Source: Luteibacter yeojuensis (GTDB taxonomy: Bacteria > Pseudomonadota > Gammaproteobacteria > Xanthomonadales > Rhodanobacteraceae). Taken from it: a DNA stretch of 64,000 nt. The stretch lies in NCBI RefSeq assembly GCF_011742875.1, contig NZ_JAAQTL010000004.1, positions 32,618-96,617 of the forward strand, read 5' to 3'. The notes under the pieces are model-generated. The model made no database searches and was not told the origin of the DNA. It saw only the letters and a list, made by a program, of their open reading frames with translations. This document shows, piece after piece, positions 1 through 8,593 of the stretch (position 1 is its first letter; the number at the start of each line of letters is the position of its first letter). Made by a program: the position numbers and the translations under genes.

Positions 1-353
1 TACCCGTCGAAGCGACCGTGCTCCACCGTGCCGGGATTGGTTTCCAGCGTGACTTCGGCGCCCGGCGCGAATGGCAGGCGCTCGCGCGCGCCGTCGAGGA
101 AGCGGCCGACGAGTTCGGGCGAGAAGAGGCTGGGCGTGCCGCCGCCGAAGAACACCGTTTCCACCGTGCGCCCGTGGACTGCCGCGCCGAAGTCGCGCAG
201 GTCCGCGTCGAGGTCGGCGAGCAAGGTATCGACATACGCCGCGTATTCGGGCGTGCCGCGCACGCCGTGCGAGTTGAAGTCGCAATAGGGGCATTTGCGC
301 ACGCACCAGGGCATGTGCACGTAAAGCGACAGCGGCGGCGGCAACAGGCTCAT
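1..353 (-). CDS. hemW: HemW, radical SAM heme chaperone (N-terminal part)
   Basis: The gene runs off the left edge, so only about 117 N-terminal residues are visible. The radical SAM cluster motif CxxxCxxC is at Cys17, Cys21 and Cys24 of the reverse-strand translation. It is followed by a GGGTPS-type SAM-binding segment and an ETNPGTVE segment, both typical of HemW and its relatives. HemW was long annotated as an oxygen-independent coproporphyrinogen oxidase and is now regarded as a heme-trafficking protein. Its start overlaps the stop of rdgB (ATGA), which fits translational coupling at the end of the rph-GNAT-rdgB-hemW operon. HemW is favoured over HemN because of the short N-terminus and this rdgB linkage. 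Confidence 0.93.
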   Translation of the reverse strand, partial: MSLLPPPLSLYVHMPWCVRKCPYCDFNSHGVRGTPEYAAYVDTLLADLDADLRDFGAAVHGRTVETVFFGGGTPSLFSPELVGRFLDGARERLPFAPGAEVTLETNPGTVEHGRFDG

Positions 354-943
354 GCGAGGTCGACGAGGCGGTCCTTGAGCAACGCCAGCGCGCGGCCGCG
401 GTGGCTCAGGCGATTCTTCAACGCGGGGTCGAGTTCCGCGGCCGACATGTCGTAGCCGTCGGGCAGGAACAGCGGGTCGTAGCCGAAGCCTCCCGTACCG
501 CGTTCCGCTTCGAGGATGCGGCCGTGCCAGCGCCCTTCCGCGATCAACGGCGCCGGGTCCTCGGCGTGGCGCAGCAGGACGAGCACGGCGATGAAGTGGG
601 CCCTGCGCTTGTCCGCCGGGACGCCGTCCAGTTCGTGCAGCAGCTTTGCCCGGTTGGCGGCGTTGTCGCCGTGCTTGCCCGCGTAACGCGCGGCGTAAAG
701 GCCGGGCGCCCCGTCAAGCGCGTCGACGCAGATGCCCGAGTCGTCGGCGAGCGACGGCAGGCCCGTGGCGCGCGCGGCATGGCGCGCCTTGATGAGCGCG
801 TTCTCGACGAAGGTGAGGCCGGTCTCGTCCGCATCGTCCACCCCGAGCGCAGTCTGCGGGACGAGCGCCAGGCCGGTGTCGGCCAGCAGGTGTTCGAGTT
901 CGGCCCGTTTGCCGGCATTGCCGGAGGCCAGCACGATGCGCAT
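350..943 (-). CDS. rdgB: XTP/dITP diphosphatase (house-cleaning NTPase)
   Basis: This 197-residue protein has the length and all the landmarks of the RdgB/HAM1 family. It has the N-terminal SGNAGKRAEL nucleotide-binding start, the central ADDSGICVDALDGAPG motif and the GFGYDPLF motif. The family hydrolyses dITP, XTP and ITP to monophosphates and PPi, keeping deaminated purines out of DNA and RNA. It lies between a GNAT gene (3-bp gap) and hemW (4-bp overlap). The rph-rdgB-hemW order is common in proteobacteria. Confidence 0.96.
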   Translation of the reverse strand: MRIVLASGNAGKRAELEHLLADTGLALVPQTALGVDDADETGLTFVENALIKARHAARATGLPSLADDSGICVDALDGAPGLYAARYAGKHGDNAANRAKLLHELDGVPADKRRAHFIAVLVLLRHAEDPAPLIAEGRWHGRILEAERGTGGFGYDPLFLPDGYDMSAAELDPALKNRLSHRGRALALLKDRLVDLA

Positions 944-946
944 CGG

Positions 947-1456
947 TCAGAGTCCTTCGGAAAATTCGGGGGCGTAATCCACACGACCGCGATAGCCGGC
1001 CAGGCCGTCCACCGTGAGCGCCAGCACCTGGAACGCGTTACCGCCCTCGAAGGCATCGTGCAGGCCGTGCGCGGAAGCCTTGGTGAAGCCGAAGCCCGCG
1101 TAGTAGGCGGGGGAGCCGAGCACGAAGACGGCCCGCGCGTCGCGCACGAAACACGCGCCGATACCTTCCTCGATCAACGCACGCCCGACGCCCTGGCGCT
1201 GGTGTGTCGGCAGCACGGCGACCGGCGCGAGGCCGAGGGCCTTGCCGTCGTCGCCTTCCTCCACCGTGAGCGGCGAGAACAGCACGTGACCGACGACGGC
1301 GTCCTCGTCGTCGACCGCCACCAGCGAGATCGCGTCGCGGCCGGCCTCGACGAGCCGCCTGACCAGGTCGGCCTCCGCGTCGCGACAGAAGGCGGCGCGA
1401 TGGACGGCGACGATGGCGTCGAGGTCGGTGGCGGTCGCGGCGCGGACCCCGCTCAT
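947..1456 (-). CDS. GNAT-family N-acetyltransferase
   Basis: This 169-residue protein fits the single-domain GNAT fold (YhbS-like). The acetyl-CoA pyrophosphate loop is clear as QRQGVGRAL at about residues 86-94, preceded by the LAPVAVLP beta strand. The segment around residue 115, with a [13 protein letters not shown] pattern, is typical of YhbS-type enzymes. The substrate cannot be read from sequence. Its start codon overlaps the rph stop (ATGA), so it is probably translated from the same mRNA as rph and rdgB. An RNA- or nucleotide-related role is only suggested by that context. Confidence 0.88.
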   Translation of the reverse strand: MSGVRAATATDLDAIVAVHRAAFCRDAEADLVRRLVEAGRDAISLVAVDDEDAVVGHVLFSPLTVEEGDDGKALGLAPVAVLPTHQRQGVGRALIEEGIGACFVRDARAVFVLGSPAYYAGFGFTKASAHGLHDAFEGGNAFQVLALTVDGLAGYRGRVDYAPEFSEGL

Positions 1457-2184
1457 GGCGCGTCTTCCAGCGCGGCGCGCTGCGCCGCGACCAGCTCCGC
1501 GATGCCCTTGGTGGCGAGGTCGAGCAGGGCGTCCATTTCGTCGCGGCGGAAGGCATGGCCCTCGGCCGTGCCCTGCACCTCGATGAAGCCGCCGCCGTCG
1601 TTCATCACGACGTTCATGTCGGTGTCGCAGTTCGAGTCCTCGGCGTAATCGAGGTCGAGCACCGGGACGCCGTTATAGACGCCCACCGACACGGCGGCGA
1701 TCGCGCCAAGGATGGGATTGCGCTTGATCGCGTTGCGTTTCGTCAGGGTCGCCACCGCGTCCACGAGGGCCACGTAGGCACCCGTGATGGCCGCGGTGCG
1801 CGTGCCGCCATCGGCCTGGATCACGTCGCAATCCAGGGTGATCACGCGTTCGCCGAGGGCGGCACGGTCCACGCAGGCGCGCAGGGAGCGGCCGATGAGG
1901 CGCTGGATCTCCATCGTGCGGCCGCCCTGGCCGCCGCGTGCGGCTTCGCGCTGCGTGCGGTCGGTGGTGGCACGGGGCAGCATGCCGTACTCGGCGGTGA
2001 CCCAGCCCTCGCCCTTGCCGCGCAGCCACGGCGGCACGCGCTCCTCGATCGACGCGGTGCACAGCACCTTGGTGTCGCCAAAGGAAACCAGCACGGAACC
2101 TTCCGCGTGGCGGGTGTAATGGCGTTCGATGCTGACGGCGCGCAACTGGTCGTTGGCACGCCCGCTAGGACGGGTGGAGGTCAT
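1453..2184 (-). CDS. rph: Ribonuclease PH
   Basis: This 243-residue protein has the length of RNase PH and its conserved start (RPSGR…QLRAVSIER). It also has the [14 protein letters not shown] segment, the [11 protein letters not shown] segment and the [18 protein letters not shown] phosphate-binding region. RNase PH is a phosphorolytic 3'-to-5' exonuclease that trims tRNA 3' ends. No frameshift like that of the E. coli K-12 gene is present. It is the first gene of the leftward operon and diverges from yicC across an 81-bp gap that must hold both promoters. Confidence 0.97.
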   Translation of the reverse strand: MTSTRPSGRANDQLRAVSIERHYTRHAEGSVLVSFGDTKVLCTASIEERVPPWLRGKGEGWVTAEYGMLPRATTDRTQREAARGGQGGRTMEIQRLIGRSLRACVDRAALGERVITLDCDVIQADGGTRTAAITGAYVALVDAVATLTKRNAIKRNPILGAIAAVSVGVYNGVPVLDLDYAEDSNCDTDMNVVMNDGGGFIEVQGTAEGHAFRRDEMDALLDLATKGIAELVAAQRAALEDAP

Positions 2185-2265
2185 GAGGGGCCTGATTTGG
2201 GCACGGGCGGTGGGTCAGTTTACCATTGCCCCTCCTTTCCCGACGCGCATGCCGCGAGGCCATCG

Positions 2266-3129
2266 ATGATCCGCAGCATGACCGCCTATGCCTCCGCCGA
2301 GCACGCCGGCCCGTCCGGCACGCTCACCTGCGAGCTGCGGACCGTCAATCATCGCTACCTCGAGATCAGCCCGCGCCTCCCGGACGAGATGCGCGGCTTC
2401 GAAAGCGCCCTGCGCGAGCGCATCGCCACCCGCCTGTCGCGCGGCAAGGTGGATGTCACCGTGCGCCTGCGCGCCGAGCCGGGTTCGGGCGAGGGCCTGC
2501 GCATCAATGCCTCGCTGCTCTCCCGCCTCTCCGAGCTGTCCCTGGACCTCGAACAGCGTTTCCCGCGCATGAGCGTCCAGTTCACCGAACTGCTCCGCTT
2601 CCCCGGCGTGCTCCAGCAGCCCGAGGCGGACGCCGACGCGATGCAGGCCGCCCTGCTTGACGTGCTCGACCGGGCCTTGGCGGTGTTGGGCGACACGCGC
2701 GGCCGCGAAGGCACCAAGCTGGGCGAGATCCTGCGCGAGCGCCTCGACGGCGTCGAGAAGATCGTCGCGGACGTGCGCGGTTGGCTTCCCGAGATCCGTA
2801 CCGCGCTGCGCGCCCGCCTCGAATCCCGTCTTGCCGATATCCGCCAGCCCACGGACCCGGGCCGCCTCGAACAGGAACTGGTGCTGCAGATCACCCGCAT
2901 GGACGTGGACGAGGAACTCGACCGCCTCGCCACCCACATCGCCGAGGCGCGCCGCGTGCTGGCGCTGAAGGAGCCGGTGGGCCGCCGCCTCGACTTCCTC
3001 ATGCAGGAATTCAACCGCGAGGCGAACACCCTGGGGTCGAAGTCGGTCGATTCGCGCACCACGAACGCCGCGGTGGAGCTGAAGGTGCTGATCGAACAGA
3101 TGCGCGAGCAGGTGCAGAACATCGAGTGA
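2266..3129 (+). CDS. yicC: YicC/YloC-family endoribonuclease
   Basis: The start at 2266 gives 287 residues beginning MIRSMTAYA, the usual family beginning and the same length as E. coli YicC. The N-terminal YicC-like domain contains ELRTVNHRYLEI. The C-terminal DUF1732 domain ends with LDFLMQEFNREANTLGSK and VELKVLIEQMREQVQNIE, both hallmarks. Family members are ring-forming endoribonucleases implicated in decay of small RNAs such as RyhB. The gene diverges from rph, a frequent arrangement. A much longer upstream open frame exists but is only the shadow of rph. Confidence 0.95.
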   Translation: MIRSMTAYASAEHAGPSGTLTCELRTVNHRYLEISPRLPDEMRGFESALRERIATRLSRGKVDVTVRLRAEPGSGEGLRINASLLSRLSELSLDLEQRFPRMSVQFTELLRFPGVLQQPEADADAMQAALLDVLDRALAVLGDTRGREGTKLGEILRERLDGVEKIVADVRGWLPEIRTALRARLESRLADIRQPTDPGRLEQELVLQITRMDVDEELDRLATHIAEARRVLALKEPVGRRLDFLMQEFNREANTLGSKSVDSRTTNAAVELKVLIEQMREQVQNIE

Positions 3130-3181
3130 GCCTCGACCGCTCCCGGATCGTCCCGCCGCTCACCCACACGGAATTCCCGCT

Positions 3182-4912
3182 ATGTCTTCGCCCGCCGGCG
3201 CCACGTTGTTCGCGCATGTCGACAACCTCCTTGCCAACGCATTCGCCGCCTGCGGCCTCGAGACGGAAGGCGTGCGCGCCGTACCCGCGCAGCGCCCCGA
3301 ACTCGGCGACCTGCAATGCAACGCCATCATGCCGCTGGCCGGCCGGCTGAAACGCCCGCCCCGCGAACTCGCGGCCGCCGTGGCGGCGAAACTCGAAGCG
3401 CTGGACGATTTCGCGAACATCAATGTCGCGGGCCCCGGCTTCATCAACCTCACGCTCTCCGACCGCGTGCTCTCGCATTTCGCGGCGACGCAGGCCGCCG
3501 CTCCCCGCGGCGGCATCGTGGCCCAGCCGGCCGAGACGATCGTCATCGACTTCGGTGGTCCCAACGTCGCCAAGCCATTGCATGTCGGTCACCTCCGCTC
3601 GCTGGTGCTGGGCGAAAGCCTGCGGCGCATCCTCCAGGCCCAGGGACATCGCGTCATCGGCGATGTGCACCTGGGCGACTGGGGCCTGCAGATGGGCATG
3701 CTGATCTCCGAAGCGCTGGTCGCCTGGCCCGAGCTTGCCGAGGACGGCCCGTGGCGCGACGACCCGCCGTTCGACATGCAGACCTTGCAGGAGCTCTACC
3801 CGCGCGTGGCCGCCGCATGCAAGGCCGATCCCGAGCGTATGGCCGTCGCGCGCGCCGCCACGGCCGCCCTGCAGGCGGGCAGCGAGCGGCACATGCGCAT
3901 ATGGGAAGTCGTGCGTCGCGTTTCGCTGGAAGCGCAGGCGAAGGATTTCGCCACGCTCGACGCGCACTTCGACGAACTGCTCGGCGAAAGCCATGTCCAG
4001 CCGCTGATTCCCGACATGGTCGCCGACCTGGTCGCGCGCGGCGTGGCCGTTCGCAGCGACGGCGCGCTGGTGATCGACGTGGCCCGGGAGGACGATGAAT
4101 CGCCCATGCCGCCGCTGCTGCTCGAGAAGTCGGACGGCGCGTCCCTGTACGCGACCACCGATCTGGCGACGATCCTCGACAGGCAGCGGCGCCACCATCC
4201 GTCGCGCATCGTCTATGTCGTCGACCAGCGCCAGTCGCTGCATTTCGCCCAGGTCTTCCGTGCGGCCAGGGTGGCGGGGTTCGCCGACGGGACCGAGCTG
4301 GTCCACGTCGGCTTCGGTACCGTGAACGGAGCCGACGGGAAGCCGTACAAGACCCGCGACGGCGGCGTGGCACAACTGCGCGACCTCCTCGCGGATGCGC
4401 TGGACAAAGCGCGCTCGCGACAGGACGAAAGCGATCCCGAACTCGCGGCGGCCATCGGCATCGCCGCCGTGAAATTCGCCGATCTCTCGACCTACCGGAC
4501 CTCGGGTTACATCTTCGACGCCGAGCGCATGGTGTCTTTCGAGGGGCGCACCGGACCCTACGTGCAGTACGCCTGCGTGCGCATCGCGTCGATCCTCGAG
4601 AAGGCTTCGCGCGAAGGTGTCGCGGCCGGCGACATCGAGGTGAAGGAGCAGGCCGAGCGCCAGCTCGTATTGCTGTGCGCCCGTTTTCCCGAGGTGGTCG
4701 AGTCGTCGGCTTCGGGTTACGCGCCGAACGTGATCGCCGACTTCGCCTACGAACTGGCGCAGGCGTTCAGCCGCTTCTACGCCGAATGCCCCGTGCTCGC
4801 TGCACCGGGTGCCGGCGAGCGTGCCTCGCGACTGGCGCTTGCGCGGTTGACGCTCGGTGTCCTCACTGTCGCGCTCGATGTGCTTGGTATCCGGGTGCCC
4901 GCACGCATGTAA
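3182..4912 (+). CDS. argS: Arginyl-tRNA synthetase
   Basis: This 576-residue class I aminoacyl-tRNA synthetase attaches arginine to tRNA-Arg in the cytoplasm. The N-terminal Arg-S additional domain covers about residues 5-95. The HIGH signature appears as HVGH at residues 134-137 after a FGGPNVAKPL segment. The catalytic domain contains YVVDQRQSLHFAQVF and a YKTRDGG segment, where the KMSK motif is degenerate as in many ArgRS. The C-terminal DALR anticodon-binding domain contains EGRTGPYVQYA and ends RLTLGVLTVALDVLGIRVPARM. It begins 52 bp after yicC. Confidence 0.98.
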   Translation: MSSPAGATLFAHVDNLLANAFAACGLETEGVRAVPAQRPELGDLQCNAIMPLAGRLKRPPRELAAAVAAKLEALDDFANINVAGPGFINLTLSDRVLSHFAATQAAAPRGGIVAQPAETIVIDFGGPNVAKPLHVGHLRSLVLGESLRRILQAQGHRVIGDVHLGDWGLQMGMLISEALVAWPELAEDGPWRDDPPFDMQTLQELYPRVAAACKADPERMAVARAATAALQAGSERHMRIWEVVRRVSLEAQAKDFATLDAHFDELLGESHVQPLIPDMVADLVARGVAVRSDGALVIDVAREDDESPMPPLLLEKSDGASLYATTDLATILDRQRRHHPSRIVYVVDQRQSLHFAQVFRAARVAGFADGTELVHVGFGTVNGADGKPYKTRDGGVAQLRDLLADALDKARSRQDESDPELAAAIGIAAVKFADLSTYRTSGYIFDAERMVSFEGRTGPYVQYACVRIASILEKASREGVAAGDIEVKEQAERQLVLLCARFPEVVESSASGYAPNVIADFAYELAQAFSRFYAECPVLAAPGAGERASRLALARLTLGVLTVALDVLGIRVPARM

Positions 4913-4999
4913 GCGCGGGGGAGGGGCGATGTTTCGCGGGCTTTTCGCCTCGATGGGGTGGCGTGGTTAGAATGCCGCTCCACCAGACGAGATGCGCCC

Positions 5000-5929
5000 G
5001 TGAACCAGCAGACGCCGTATGCCATCGGTACGCCCGGAAAGCCCTGGGGTGCCGCCGAGATCGCCACATGGCGTTCGCGCCAGGTGAAGCGGCGCGACTT
5101 CGGGCAGGATGTCCTCCGGGCAATCGATTCCCTGCGCGAACGCTTCGACATCTCCGGATACGGCAAGCTGGACTATGACGGCGAGCGCTTCCCCTTGCTC
5201 GCGGTCCGCACCCTCGACTGGCGCGACGATCTGCCGGTCATGCTGGTCACAGGTGGCGTGCACGGTTACGAAACCAGCGGTGTGCACGGCGCCCTGCAAT
5301 TCCTGCGCGATCACGGCGGCGACTACGCGGGTCGCGCCAACGTTCTCGTTGTACCCTGCGTCAGCCCCTGGGCTTACGAGCGTATCCACCGCTGGAATCC
5401 GGACGCCATCGATCCGAACCGGAATTTCCGCGAGGGCAGTCCCTCGGGCGAGGCCGCCGCGCTGGTGAACCTGCTGGCACCGCTGCACGGCCGCGTCCTC
5501 ATGCACATCGACCTGCACGAGACGACCGATTCCGACGAATCCGAATTCCGCCCGGCGCTGGCCGCGCGCGACGGCAAGCCCTTCGAGCCGGGCGAGATTC
5601 CCGACGGTTTCTACCTCGTCGACGACACGGAGAATCCGCAGCCCGCTTTCCAGCAGGCGGTGATCGAGGCGGTGGCGAAGGTCACCCACATCGCCCCGGC
5701 GGATGCCAGGGGCGAAATCATCGGTTCGCCGCAGGTGGCGCCCGGCGTCATCGAGTACGCATTGAAGGCGCTTGGCCTCTGCGCCGGTATCACCGGCGCG
5801 CGCTACACGACCACCACCGAGGTCTATCCGGACAGTCCGCGAGCGACGCCGCAGCAATGCAACGATGCGCAGGTGGCGGCGGTGCGCGCCGCGATCGCGT
5901 ATGCGCTGGCGGCACCTGCGATGACCTGA
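5000..5929 (+). CDS. M14-family zinc carboxypeptidase-like protein
   Basis: A GTG start at 5000 is proposed, giving 309 residues. An in-frame ATG at 4958 would add an unconvincing leader. The M14 metallopeptidase ligands are visible as H88 and E91 (GVHGYETSG) and H173 (IDLHE). The substrate-binding DPNRNF segment is at 139-144, and a candidate general base is E274 in TTTEVYPD. There is no signal peptide, which suggests a cytoplasmic enzyme acting on peptides or an aspartoacylase-like substrate. It lies alone between argS and a reverse-strand gene. Confidence 0.82.
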   Translation: MNQQTPYAIGTPGKPWGAAEIATWRSRQVKRRDFGQDVLRAIDSLRERFDISGYGKLDYDGERFPLLAVRTLDWRDDLPVMLVTGGVHGYETSGVHGALQFLRDHGGDYAGRANVLVVPCVSPWAYERIHRWNPDAIDPNRNFREGSPSGEAAALVNLLAPLHGRVLMHIDLHETTDSDESEFRPALAARDGKPFEPGEIPDGFYLVDDTENPQPAFQQAVIEAVAKVTHIAPADARGEIIGSPQVAPGVIEYALKALGLCAGITGARYTTTTEVYPDSPRATPQQCNDAQVAAVRAAIAYALAAPAMT

Positions 5930-5932
5930 GGA

Positions 5933-6589
5933 TCAGTGTGCCCAGGGCGATGCGGCGATGACGCTGCAGATGTCCACGCGCCGGAAATCCGGGTCCCGGC
6001 AGGCCAGGAAGTCGTCGTTGAACGTGCCGAACGTGCTCTCGGGGCGATGCCTCATGCCTTCGTAAAACGTGTCGATGATGTCGTTCTTGAAGGTTTTCTC
6101 GCGAGGATACGCCTGGGTGACGGCGTCGAGTTCCTCGTCGGTGAACTGCGTGTAGTGACGTCCGGCCACGTCCATGCCCGCGCCCACGTGGAGCAGGGTG
6201 GCTTCCGCGTGCAGGAATTCGGGAATGCCCGGGGTCGTGTGGAAGGCGATCGCGCCCCAGGTCTTCTGCGCATCGGCTTCGGGCACGCCATGGCTGCGCA
6301 GGAAGTCGCGTGCCGCGTTGGCACCGTCCACTTCGAAGCGCAGGCGGCTGCGCTGATAATGCGCCGTGAGGCCAAGGTCGTGGAACATCGCCGCGACGTA
6401 GAGGAGCTCGGGATCGTAGGCGAGTCCTTCGCGCTTGCCCATCAGCGCCGCCCAGAAATACACGCGATGAGAGTGCTGGAAGAGCAGGTTGTGTCCGGTG
6501 TCGCGCAGCAGTTCCGCCGCCTCGCGGGCCACGCGGCTGTCCGGGATCGCCACGCCCAGGCGGAAGATGGATCGGTTCATCGCGCCCAT
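5933..6589 (-). CDS. HD-domain phosphohydrolase-like protein
   Basis: This 218-residue soluble protein carries an HD superfamily core. An upstream His lies in NLLFQHSHRVYFW, the HD dyad in VAAMFHDLGLT, and later metal-ligand candidates in AIAFHTT. The overall pattern resembles small HD proteins related to cyanamide hydratase, but the substrate cannot be assigned. It ends 3 bp from the stop of the M14 gene (convergent). It sits 1 bp downstream of the cupin gene's end on the same strand, although it would be transcribed first. Confidence 0.8.
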   Translation of the reverse strand: MGAMNRSIFRLGVAIPDSRVAREAAELLRDTGHNLLFQHSHRVYFWAALMGKREGLAYDPELLYVAAMFHDLGLTAHYQRSRLRFEVDGANAARDFLRSHGVPEADAQKTWGAIAFHTTPGIPEFLHAEATLLHVGAGMDVAGRHYTQFTDEELDAVTQAYPREKTFKNDIIDTFYEGMRHRPESTFGTFNDDFLACRDPDFRRVDICSVIAASPWAH

Positions 6590-6590
6590 C

Positions 6591-7016
6591 TCACTTGTCC
6601 GGCGTGGTGAGCGTCGTTTCGCTGCTGTCGACCACGAACACCGCGAGCAGCTTCGCCGGCTCGGTCTTGCTGGCGTTGCGGCTCACGCCATGGTGCTGGC
6701 CTGGCTGTTCGTAGAAGGACTCGCCTGCTTTGTAGACGCGTGCCGGACCGTCGTCCACCTTGCTTTCGATGGCACCCGAAACGACGTAGGCGTAAATGAA
6801 CGCCGACTTCGCGTGCGTATGCGGCTGGCTGGCGCCGCCGGGCGGGTAGGTGACTTCCACCGCGGTGAGCGTCTTGCCGGGGATGTTGGGAATGGCGTGG
6901 GAAAAGTTCGGCTTGACGTTGTCGCCCGCGCCGTGGGCAGTGGCGGCGGTCGCCAGCGACAACGCGGCCGTGGCGGCGAGGGCGGCGAGGGCGGCGAGGA
7001 ATCGATTCGCTTTCAT
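6591..7016 (-). CDS. Secreted cupin-domain protein
   Basis: The start at 7016 gives 141 residues with an obvious signal peptide: MKANRF followed by a hydrophobic Ala/Leu stretch ending near TAHG. A single cupin barrel follows, with motif 1 GGASQPHTHAKSAF supplying metal-binding His residues and motif 2 GESFYEQPGQHH. It is therefore a small periplasmic or secreted metal-dependent cupin. No specific reaction can be named. It diverges from the MocR-type regulator across a 90-bp gap, which makes it a plausible target of that regulator. Confidence 0.85.
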   Translation of the reverse strand: MKANRFLAALAALAATAALSLATAATAHGAGDNVKPNFSHAIPNIPGKTLTAVEVTYPPGGASQPHTHAKSAFIYAYVVSGAIESKVDDGPARVYKAGESFYEQPGQHHGVSRNASKTEPAKLLAVFVVDSSETTLTTPDK

Positions 7017-7106
7017 GGGATGACTCCGTGGGGATGTGACATCTTGCGCCGCCTGTAGTGCACCTAAAAGAACCAGGAATGCCCGCGTCGGATGTACCAT
7101 GGCGGC

Positions 7107-8513
7107 ATGACGCCCCGACTGGACATCAAGCTCGATCGCGCGGCCAGCACGACGCTTGCCGAGCAGATCCGTCTTGGCGTCCTGGCCGCTATCGAGAGCG
7201 GCGCGCTGGCCCCCGGTGCCCGGCTGCCCTCGTGGCTGACCCTCGCGGCGCAGCTCGGCGTGGCGCGCGGCACCGTGAAGTCCGCCTACGAGCGGCTGGC
7301 CGACGAGCAAGTGGTCGTTTCGTCCGGTTCGGGCGGCACGCGGGTGGCCGATCACCCGGTACGGGCGGGGGCCGTGGTCCGTCCCATCGAGGCCGACGAC
7401 ACCCCCGCGCAGTACGCGCATCTCGTCGCCCCGCAATCCACGTTCCAGATGGGCGTACCGGCGTCGGATTGTCTTCCGGTGGGGCTGCTCGCCCGCCTGC
7501 GCGCGCAAGCCGCGCGTGCGGAGGTCGCCGCGCCGGCGGTGTATCCCGACCCGCGCGGCGAAGCGGCCCTGAAGCGGGAGATCGCGGCGCACCTCGCGCT
7601 GGCCCGGGGGCTGGACTGCCGTCCGTCGCAGGTCTTCATCACGGCTGGGTTCACCGGTGCCCTCGCCCATGTCATCAGGTTGCTCGAAGTCGAGGGCGGC
7701 AAGGCATGGATGGAGGACCCCGGCTTCTTCCAGAGCCGTCGCGCGCTCGAACTCGCGGGCCTTGCGCCGATACCGGTGCCGGTGGACGAGGAAGGCATCG
7801 ACATCGACTACGGCATCGCGAACGGATCCGATGCCTCCGTGGTTCTGTTGACACCCGGACAACAGGCGCCGCTCGGCCCGACGTTGTCCCTGCGCAGGCG
7901 GGTCCAGCTGATCGAATGGGCCGCGCGCAACGGCACCTGGATCATCGAGGACGATTATCTTGGCGAGCTCCAGCTGAAACGTCGTGCCGCCCCCGCACTG
8001 GCCTCGCTGGACGGTTTCGGGCGGGTGATCCATATCGGCTCGTTCAGCAAGACGGTAAGCCCGTCGCTTCGCCTGGGTTTCGTCGTCGTTCCGCCCGCGC
8101 TCGTCGACCGGTTCAACGAGGTCGTGATGTGCCTGGGCTCGGCGCCCAGCCCCGCCGTCCAGAACGCCATCGCGGAATTCATGCGCGAAGGGCATTACAT
8201 GCGGCACCTGCGCCGGATGAAACGCATCTATGCCGAGCGCGGCGAATTGCTGAGAACGACACTGGAGGGCCAAGGCTACGATGTGCGTATTGGCGGGCTC
8301 AGCGTGGTGCTGCGCCTTCCGGACGGCACGCCGGACCTGGCCATCGCAGGAGAGGCGCGCGAGCTGGGGCTCGCGCCGGAACCCCTGAGCCGATGGTTCG
8401 ATCCCGGCAGCCGGCCGGAGCGCGGACTGCTGCTCGGCATCGCTACCGCCAACGAAGCACGGATACCCGATGCCTGCCATCGTCTGCATGCATTGATCCA
8501 GAAACACCGCTGA
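7107..8513 (+). CDS. MocR-family (PdxR-like) PLP-dependent transcriptional regulator
   Basis: The chosen start, MTPRLDIKL at 7107, gives 468 residues; an ATG at 7092 would add five. A GntR-type winged helix covers roughly residues 15-75, including TLAEQIRLGV, LPSWLTLAAQLGVARGTVKSAYERL and a following wing. It is fused to a fold-type-I aminotransferase domain. That domain has a YPDPRGEAALKREIA segment and the PLP-binding Lys in IGSFSKTVSPSLRLG. Such proteins bind DNA and sense PLP, amines or amino acids. It lies divergent to the cupin gene, so it may regulate itself and that neighbour. Confidence 0.9.
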   Translation: MTPRLDIKLDRAASTTLAEQIRLGVLAAIESGALAPGARLPSWLTLAAQLGVARGTVKSAYERLADEQVVVSSGSGGTRVADHPVRAGAVVRPIEADDTPAQYAHLVAPQSTFQMGVPASDCLPVGLLARLRAQAARAEVAAPAVYPDPRGEAALKREIAAHLALARGLDCRPSQVFITAGFTGALAHVIRLLEVEGGKAWMEDPGFFQSRRALELAGLAPIPVPVDEEGIDIDYGIANGSDASVVLLTPGQQAPLGPTLSLRRRVQLIEWAARNGTWIIEDDYLGELQLKRRAAPALASLDGFGRVIHIGSFSKTVSPSLRLGFVVVPPALVDRFNEVVMCLGSAPSPAVQNAIAEFMREGHYMRHLRRMKRIYAERGELLRTTLEGQGYDVRIGGLSVVLRLPDGTPDLAIAGEARELGLAPEPLSRWFDPGSRPERGLLLGIATANEARIPDACHRLHALIQKHR

Positions 8514-8593
8514 ACGGCCCGGTCGACACCGGCCAGGCACTGGAAATCCGGACGGACCCGGTGAAGACTTGCCGCTTAGCTTCCCGGGAGCGC

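Noticed and set aside
401..1648. Long forward open frame antisense to rdgB, the GNAT gene and rph
   Set aside because: High GC makes long antisense frames common. The reverse-strand products match known families across their whole length.
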